From NCBI GenBank assembly GCA_964551305.1, contig CAZKBT010000064.1:1-18493 (forward strand): a DNA stretch of 18,493 bases, in the 5' to 3' direction. Position numbers and translations under genes: made by a program. Positions within the stretch are counted from its first letter, which is position 1. Each line of letters opens with the position of its first letter. This document shows, in pieces, positions 14,141 to 18,493 of the stretch. Source of the DNA: JBAZDC01 sp041654595. GTDB taxonomy: Bacteria; Pseudomonadota; Gammaproteobacteria; Burkholderiales; Burkholderiaceae_B. The notes under the pieces were generated by a model, which saw nothing but the letters and a program-made list of their open reading frames with translations, was not told the DNA's origin and searched no databases.

Positions 14141-14961
14141 GCACGGTCATGACATCAACCGCCATCGAGCCGTCCGTCGAACTGGGCATGGGAATCGACA
14201 TTCAGGACCTGGAAGTCGTCTACGGCGCCGATTCGGAGCATGCCGTGCAGGCCCTGGCTCCCGTCCGCCTGAGCATACCGGACAATGCCTTCGTATCCCT
14301 GGTAGGACCATCCGGGTGCGGCAAAAGCACGCTGCTGAAAGTGGTGGCGGATTTGATGCCGCCCACGCGCGGCGCTCTGACCATCGGCGGCATGGCACCC
14401 GCCGAGTTGCGCCGCGCGGGTCGCATCGGGCTGGTTTTCCAGCAGGCCAACTTGATGCCATGGCTTACGATCAAGGACAACATCGAGCTGATGCGAAACT
14501 TGGTGTCGGGCCGGCAGGGGATTCCGCATGCGCCGCCGAACGTGGCCGACCTGATCGAAACGGTCGGGCTCAAAGGGTTCGAAAGCAAGCGGCCGCACCA
14601 GCTGTCGGGCGGCATGCAGCAGCGAGCCGCGCTGGCGCGGGCGTTGGCGCTGGACCCGGCCATCCTGCTGATGGACGAGCCATTTGCGGCGCTAGACGAA
14701 ATTACGCGTGACCGGATGGGCTTCGAGTTGATGCGCATCTGGCAGCAGTATCGAAAGACGGTGGTCTTCGTCACGCATTCACTGGCCGAGGCGGTCTTCC
14801 TGTCGGACCAGGTCGTGCTGATGACCGCCAGGCCCGGCCGCATCCACAAGATCTTCGACATCGACCTGCCGCGCCCGCGCACCGAGTCGATACGGCTTTC
14901 CAGCGATTTCGTACGCCTGGTGACCGAGATCAGCCATGAGCTTTACACCGTGATGTCTTGA
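14137..14961 (+). CDS. ABC transporter ATP-binding protein (SsuB/TauB type)
   Basis: This cytoplasmic ATPase powers the importer. The 274-residue protein has Walker A GPSGCGKST (57–65), a Q-loop FQQANLMPW (101–109), signature LSGGMQQR (156–163), Walker B ILLMDEP (176–182) and the switch histidine H214 (FVTHS). The MTARPGRI block (229–236) is typical of the nitrate/taurine/sulfonate class. The GTG at 14137 overlaps the receptor's TGA by four bases (GTGA) and has AGGA about ten bases upstream. An in-frame ATG at 14149 lacks a ribosome site, so the GTG is preferred. The amidohydrolase begins 11 bases after the stop, with its ribosome site overlapping the stop codon's last base. Confidence 0.94.
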   Translation: MSTVMTSTAIEPSVELGMGIDIQDLEVVYGADSEHAVQALAPVRLSIPDNAFVSLVGPSGCGKSTLLKVVADLMPPTRGALTIGGMAPAELRRAGRIGLVFQQANLMPWLTIKDNIELMRNLVSGRQGIPHAPPNVADLIETVGLKGFESKRPHQLSGGMQQRAALARALALDPAILLMDEPFAALDEITRDRMGFELMRIWQQYRKTVVFVTHSLAEAVFLSDQVVLMTARPGRIHKIFDIDLPRPRTESIRLSSDFVRLVTEISHELYTVMS

Positions 14962-14972
14962 GGAGACGAGCA

Positions 14973-16211
14973 ATGTTTGACCTGATAGTGCGCAATGCCA
15001 GACTGAGCGATGCGGCCAATGACGCCCCGTTGATGGACATCGGCATCAGCAAAGGGCGCATCGCGGCCATCGAGCCGTCGCTATCCTCCACCGGAGGCGA
15101 AGAGCTGGACGCGGGCGGCAAGCTCGTTTCGCCGGGTTTCGTGGAGACGCACATCCATTTGGACAAGTCCTGCACCATCGAGCGCTGCGGCTGCGAGACG
15201 GCGCGCTTCCCGCATGGCGCCATGGAGCGGGTGTCGGCCATCAAGCACACCTTCACGGTGGAGGACGTGCATGCCCGCGCCCGGGGCACGCTGGAAAAAT
15301 GCATCATGCACGGCACGACCTTGATGCGTACCCACGTCGAAGTGGATCCCAAGGTCGGCATACGCGGCTTTCACGGAGTACGAAAGCTCATTGACGAGTA
15401 TGCCTGGGCCATCGACATCGAGATTTGCGTCATGCCTCAGGAAGGCCTGCTCAACAGCCCGGGCACGGAAGAATTGATGCGCGAGGCGCTGGAATCGGGT
15501 GCGCGGGTCGTCGGCGCCGCGCCGAACTACGATTCGGATCCTGCCGGACAGATCCGCCGTGTCTTCGAGCTGGCCCGCGAATACGACGTGGACATCGACA
15601 TGCATCTGGACACGGGCTCGTCGACCAATCACCTGGATACGCGCCTTGTGTGCGAGCTGACGGAGCGCTACGGCTGGCAGGGGCGGGTCGCCGTCGGACA
15701 CGTCACCAAGGTCGCGTCCATGCCGCTGGAAGAGGTCGATGAGCTGGCGCGGCTCATGGCCAATTCGGGGGTGGCGCTGACCGTCCTGCCGTCGACCGAC
15801 CTTTATCTGATGGGCCGCGATCAGGTGTGCAACGTGCGGCGCGGCGTGGTCGACGCCAACTATCTAGTGCAGCGTGGAGTCAACTGTTCCGTGAGCTCGA
15901 ACAACATCCTCAACGCCTTTACGCCGTTTGGCGACGGCCAGCTCATACGCCAGGCCAATCTCTACGCCAATGTCGTCCAGCGCGGCATGCCCGACGACTT
16001 GCGCGAATTATGGACGATGTTCACCAGCAGGGCGGCGCGCATGATGCGGCGCAACGATTACGGCCTGGCGGTGGGCAATAGCGCGGATTTCGTGGTGGTC
16101 GACGCGGACGATACCGTGGACGCATTGCGCCAGATCTCGCCGACGTTGGTGGGCTACAAGGCGGGAAGACGCACCTACACGCGCCGGCCTGCCGTGCTGC
16201 ACCGCCCGTAG
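14973..16211 (+). CDS. Cytosine-deaminase-like amidohydrolase with altered active site
   Basis: This is a metal-dependent hydrolase of the amidohydrolase superfamily, in the CodA/AtzC-related group that attacks ring amines or amides of nitrogen heterocycles. The 412-residue protein aligns closely with E. coli CodA at its four histidines: H60 and H62 (THIHLDK), H211 (DMHLDTG) and H243 (GHVT) match CodA H61, H63, H214 and H246. Two residues differ. The CodA proton-shuttle E217 position is T214, and the metal-binding D313 position is N310 (SSNNILNAFTPFGDG). So it is unlikely to be a true cytosine deaminase. An AtzC-like or unknown ring hydrolase is possible, as is a metal-site variant. AGGAGA six bases before the ATG supports the start. 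It is last in the ABC unit, and an amidase converges 75 bases beyond its stop. Confidence 0.85.
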   Translation: MFDLIVRNARLSDAANDAPLMDIGISKGRIAAIEPSLSSTGGEELDAGGKLVSPGFVETHIHLDKSCTIERCGCETARFPHGAMERVSAIKHTFTVEDVHARARGTLEKCIMHGTTLMRTHVEVDPKVGIRGFHGVRKLIDEYAWAIDIEICVMPQEGLLNSPGTEELMREALESGARVVGAAPNYDSDPAGQIRRVFELAREYDVDIDMHLDTGSSTNHLDTRLVCELTERYGWQGRVAVGHVTKVASMPLEEVDELARLMANSGVALTVLPSTDLYLMGRDQVCNVRRGVVDANYLVQRGVNCSVSSNNILNAFTPFGDGQLIRQANLYANVVQRGMPDDLRELWTMFTSRAARMMRRNDYGLAVGNSADFVVVDADDTVDALRQISPTLVGYKAGRRTYTRRPAVLHRP

Positions 16212-16286
16212 TGATTGCCCTTCATCGCGTCTTTGCCGCAAGTTTGCTCGCCGCGACGTGAGCGCGAGCCTGCGCATCGACACGCT

Positions 16287-17726
16287 TTACACCGGAGGCA
16301 TGCGCCATGCCGCCTCCGGCATGGCTTGCTCGACCGCGGCGACAATGCCGAGCAGGGCTTCGTCGCTGTGCCAGCGCGAGGCCAGGTGCGCGCCAATGGG
16401 CAGGCCGGACCGGGTCCAGCCGCAATTGAAAGACACGCTGGGATGGCCGGTCATGGTGAACAGGCCCAACAGCGGCGCCCAATGGGAACGTATGTCTGCG
16501 TGGCTGCCGTCCGCCGTTTCGATCGTGCCATGGCCGGGATGATCCGCCGCGATCGGATCGCGCGTAAGCGTCGGCGACAATACCACGTCGATCTCGTCGA
16601 ACCATGCCTGGGCTTGACGGAACAGCCGGGTGCGGCCGTGCATGGCGGCTTGCAAATCGCTTGCGCTCAGTGCGCGCGCATGCTCGATGCCCGCCATGAT
16701 GACGGGATCGGTCTGCGCGGTCGGCGGGCTGGCGCCGTAGCGCTGGGCCCAGATCGCATGCTGCAGCACGCGCCATGTGGGCAGGGGCGCTTCGATTTCT
16801 CCGCGAAGCGGAGCGACGACGGCTCCGAGGTGCTCCATGACCTTGGCCAGCCCGCGTATGGATGCAAGAATGTGCTCGTCCACCGGCTCGTCGGCATGAC
16901 GCTCGCGCAGGCCGATCCGCAGGCCTTGGAGCGGCAGATCGGCCGGTCTCGGCCGCCGGACGTCCAGGCGGTTCGCGACGAGCAGGGAATAAGGGTCGGC
17001 CGGGCATGGCCCCGCCGCGGCCGCCAAGCCGATCGCCACGTCACCCGCGCGCCGGCCCATGATGCCTATGTGCGCCAGTCCGCCGAATGCATCCAGCGCC
17101 GTATCGTAGGGAATCTTGCCGAAGGTGGGTTTGAAGCCGACGACGGCGGTGCAGGCGGCCGGCAGACGCGACGAGCCGCCGCCATCAGTCACTAGGGAAA
17201 GATGGCCGATGCCCGCCGCGAGCGACGCCGAGGAGCCGCCGCTGGATCCGCCTGGGGTCAATGCGGGATTCCAGGGGTTGCGCGTAACGCCGGATACGGA
17301 CGAGCTGGTCGTTTGCCGGCAGGCGAATTCAGGCGTGGCGGTCTTGCCGATCACGACGGCACCGCTTTGCTTCCAGCGTTGCACGCTGAGCGCGTCCCGG
17401 GCCGGTATGTTTTCGCGAGCGCTGGCCGAGCCGAAGGTCGTGCGCAAGCCTTGCGTCGGGATGATGTCCTTGATGGAAACGGGCACGCCGCCAAGCGGGC
17501 CCGGGTCCTTGCCGGCGCGGTACGCGGCTTGCGCTTCGGCTGCTTGCGCCAAGGCGGTATCATGCGCAATGGTGACGAATGTATTCAGGGCATCGTTGGT
17601 CGCTTCGGCGCGCGCCAGCGCGTCCTTGGCGACGGCCACGGGCGACAGCGTGCCGCGACGGTAGTTTTCCAGAAGTTCCGCTATGCCAAGGCTGCACGCC
17701 GGCTCCAGGCTGCCATTGCTGTTCAT
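16287..17726 (-). CDS. Amidase-signature family hydrolase
   Basis: This cytoplasmic Ser-cisSer-Lys amidase hydrolyses an amide bond; relatives include GatA, AtzF-type allophanate hydrolases and aryl/acyl amidases. The 479-residue protein shows K86 (VSIKD), the cis-serine S161 in PGGSSGGSSAS (158–168) and the nucleophile S185 in TDGGGSSRLPAAC (180–192), 24 residues from the cis-serine as in characterised members. The C-terminal part (MTGHPSVSFNCGW then GLPIGAHLASRWHSDEALL) closes the fold and is family-typical. There is no GatB or GatC partner beside it, and the catabolic neighbours argue against a GatA role. It is transcribed toward the amidohydrolase from its own promoter region and may complete the same pathway by opening a ring-derived amide. 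The ATG at 17726 has only a weak GGGAC ribosome site. Confidence 0.9.
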   Translation of the reverse strand: MNSNGSLEPACSLGIAELLENYRRGTLSPVAVAKDALARAEATNDALNTFVTIAHDTALAQAAEAQAAYRAGKDPGPLGGVPVSIKDIIPTQGLRTTFGSASARENIPARDALSVQRWKQSGAVVIGKTATPEFACRQTTSSSVSGVTRNPWNPALTPGGSSGGSSASLAAGIGHLSLVTDGGGSSRLPAACTAVVGFKPTFGKIPYDTALDAFGGLAHIGIMGRRAGDVAIGLAAAAGPCPADPYSLLVANRLDVRRPRPADLPLQGLRIGLRERHADEPVDEHILASIRGLAKVMEHLGAVVAPLRGEIEAPLPTWRVLQHAIWAQRYGASPPTAQTDPVIMAGIEHARALSASDLQAAMHGRTRLFRQAQAWFDEIDVVLSPTLTRDPIAADHPGHGTIETADGSHADIRSHWAPLLGLFTMTGHPSVSFNCGWTRSGLPIGAHLASRWHSDEALLGIVAAVEQAMPEAAWRMPPV

Positions 17727-17769
17727 GTTGTCCCGCCCCGATTAGTGATATCGTGCCATGTCATAGCCG

Positions 17770-17775
17770 ATTATA
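17770..17775 (-). promoter_or_regulatory. Candidate -10 box of the amidase gene
   Basis: A perfect TATAAT on the minus strand lies 43 bases upstream of the amidase start codon. No convincing -35 sits 16–18 bases upstream, so an activator may be needed or the match may be chance. Confidence 0.4.
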
Positions 17776-17844
17776 GTTGTCGAGAGCGGCGGAGACGGTG
17801 ACACGGTGATGCGCATGGGCGGGGCAATTTTTGGTCGGCTGCTT

Positions 17845-17850
17845 TATAAT
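17845..17850 (+). promoter_or_regulatory. -10 box of the tRNA-Arg gene
   Basis: A perfect TATAAT ends 16 bases before the mature tRNA 5' end, as expected for a tRNA promoter with a short 5' leader. The -35 region is poor (GGGCAA at a 17-base spacing). Confidence 0.55.
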
Positions 17851-17866
17851 CGCCCGCTCATGCCGC

Positions 17867-17941
17867 GTCCCTGTAGTTAAATGGATATAACTTTCCCCTC
17901 CTAAGGGAAGATTGCAGGTTCGATTCCTGCCGGGGACGCCA
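17867..17941 (+). tRNA. tRNA-Arg, anticodon CCU
   Basis: The 75-base gene folds as a cloverleaf. The acceptor GTCCCTG pairs with CGGGGAC (one G-U), the anticodon stem TTCCC (17893–17897) pairs with GGGAA (17905–17909), and the loop CTCCTAA has CCT at 17900–17902. The T-arm is GCAGG-TTCGATT-CCTGC. The discriminator is G, and CCA is encoded at 17939–17941. The body closely resembles E. coli argW. It decodes AGG, a rare codon in GC-rich relatives. Its 3' end is 8 bases from the stop codon of the convergent glycosyltransferase gene. Confidence 0.97.
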
Positions 17942-17949
17942 CGCTCGAA

Positions 17950-18493
17950 TCACCGGCAATCGGGGCCCGGAGGAATGATGCCCCAATGCAAGTCGATCAG
18001 CGTGCTTTTCTCGCTCGACCAATGAGCGCTCGTCTTTCCACGCCACGTGGCCCGCGCATGCAGGTCCAGCAGGGCGGGCGCAGGTCCGCCCCATAAGCTG
18101 GTGTACACGACCAGTACGCCGCAATCCAGCGCGTGATCGGGCGCCAGCCACGGCGATTGCACATAGCTTCCGTTTGAAAACACCCGCACGTCGCGGCCCG
18201 CATGAATGGCGATGCTGCCGCCCAGGTAAGTGCCGGAAGCGACGAGGCGCAGAGGGTGGCTGGGAACATGCTCGGCCCAGATCTTTTGCATCGATGCCGA
18301 GATCCGCTCGCCTGGGAAGAGAGAGCGTGAATCGCGGGCGGCATGCCAAGCCAGCGGACCGCGTCCCAAGGCATAGCCGGCCGCCATCACGATGTGCACG
18401 GCGACGACCAAGACGACGATGCGTCGCAACACGGTCTGGACGGGACCATGCAGCCACCACAGGACGAAGTAGCCGTACAGGACGAAGAAGGTG
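17950..18493 (-). CDS. GT-C membrane glycosyltransferase, C-terminal part (ArnT/GT39/PMT-like)
   Basis: The frame enters from the right edge without a start and gives about 180 C-terminal residues. It opens with two hydrophobic segments (TFFVLYGYFVLWWL, then IVVLVVAVHIVMAAGYALG). A soluble tail follows with GERISASMQKIW, LRLVASGTYLGGSIAIHAG and a DCGVLVVYTSLW block, and it ends in HWGIIPP. Hydrophobic helices followed by a periplasmic tail of this kind are seen in GT39/ArnT-like enzymes that use polyprenyl-linked sugars. A GTG at 18432 is not a credible start because the coding frame continues upstream. The gene converges on the tRNA. Family assignment is moderate; sugar and acceptor cannot be told from this fragment. 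Confidence 0.6.
   Translation of the reverse strand, partial: TFFVLYGYFVLWWLHGPVQTVLRRIVVLVVAVHIVMAAGYALGRGPLAWHAARDSRSLFPGERISASMQKIWAEHVPSHPLRLVASGTYLGGSIAIHAGRDVRVFSNGSYVQSPWLAPDHALDCGVLVVYTSLWGGPAPALLDLHARATWRGKTSAHWSSEKSTLIDLHWGIIPPGPDCR

Noticed and set aside
14149..14151. ATG as the start of the ABC ATPase
   Set aside because: No ribosome site precedes it; the GTG at 14137 overlaps the previous stop and has AGGA at a suitable distance.
16292..16319. CCGGAGGC / GCCTCCGG hairpin near the amidase 3' end as a terminator
   Set aside because: It lies inside the amidase coding sequence and no T-run follows on either strand; the codons are read normally.

Overview
The window looks like part of a betaproteobacterial chromosome, most likely Burkholderiales/Alcaligenaceae (Bordetella–Achromobacter relatives). 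The evidence is the gene order (pcnB–HAD phosphatase–hda divergent from purM; mutL–miaA; tsaE–amiC), a Bug-type solute receptor (a family greatly expanded in these bacteria), an endonuclease-type MutL, and GC-rich coding sequence that leaves long antisense frames open. No species can be named from sequence alone.

Left, about 1–9950: housekeeping genes. Minus strand: hda (DnaA inactivation), a HAD-IB phosphatase, and the N-terminus of pcnB. purM reads rightward from the hda–purM divergent gap and converges on the mutL–miaA pair. dedA–hslR follow on the plus strand and converge on an apparent minus-strand unit: AEC carrier, tsaE, amiC. The first ~130 bases do not belong to pcnB. They read on the plus strand as a much more GC-rich fragment resembling a terpenoid/squalene-cyclase-type protein, so the contig edge looks like an assembly chimera or a recombination join.

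Middle and right, about 10170–17726: an accessory transport and catabolism region. It holds a Bug receptor with its own strong terminator, an IclR regulator, and a divergent four-gene unit (ABC permease, periplasmic binding protein, ATPase, cytosine-deaminase-like amidohydrolase). A convergently transcribed amidase closes it. The likely logic is that IclR senses a ligand, the ABC system imports a small nitrogenous, possibly heterocyclic, compound, and the two hydrolases process it. The amidohydrolase keeps the four histidines of cytosine deaminase but not its catalytic Glu or metal-binding Asp, so its reaction is probably different. This is the best candidate here for an undescribed pathway.

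Right edge: a tRNA-Arg(CCU) gene with encoded CCA, convergent at 8 bp with the C-terminal part of a membrane glycosyltransferase (GT-C/ArnT-like) that runs off the window.

No gap longer than 300 bases lacks a gene; the two largest are 5844–6064 and 9951–10168. No CRISPR array, insertion sequence, rRNA or recognisable phage gene was seen.
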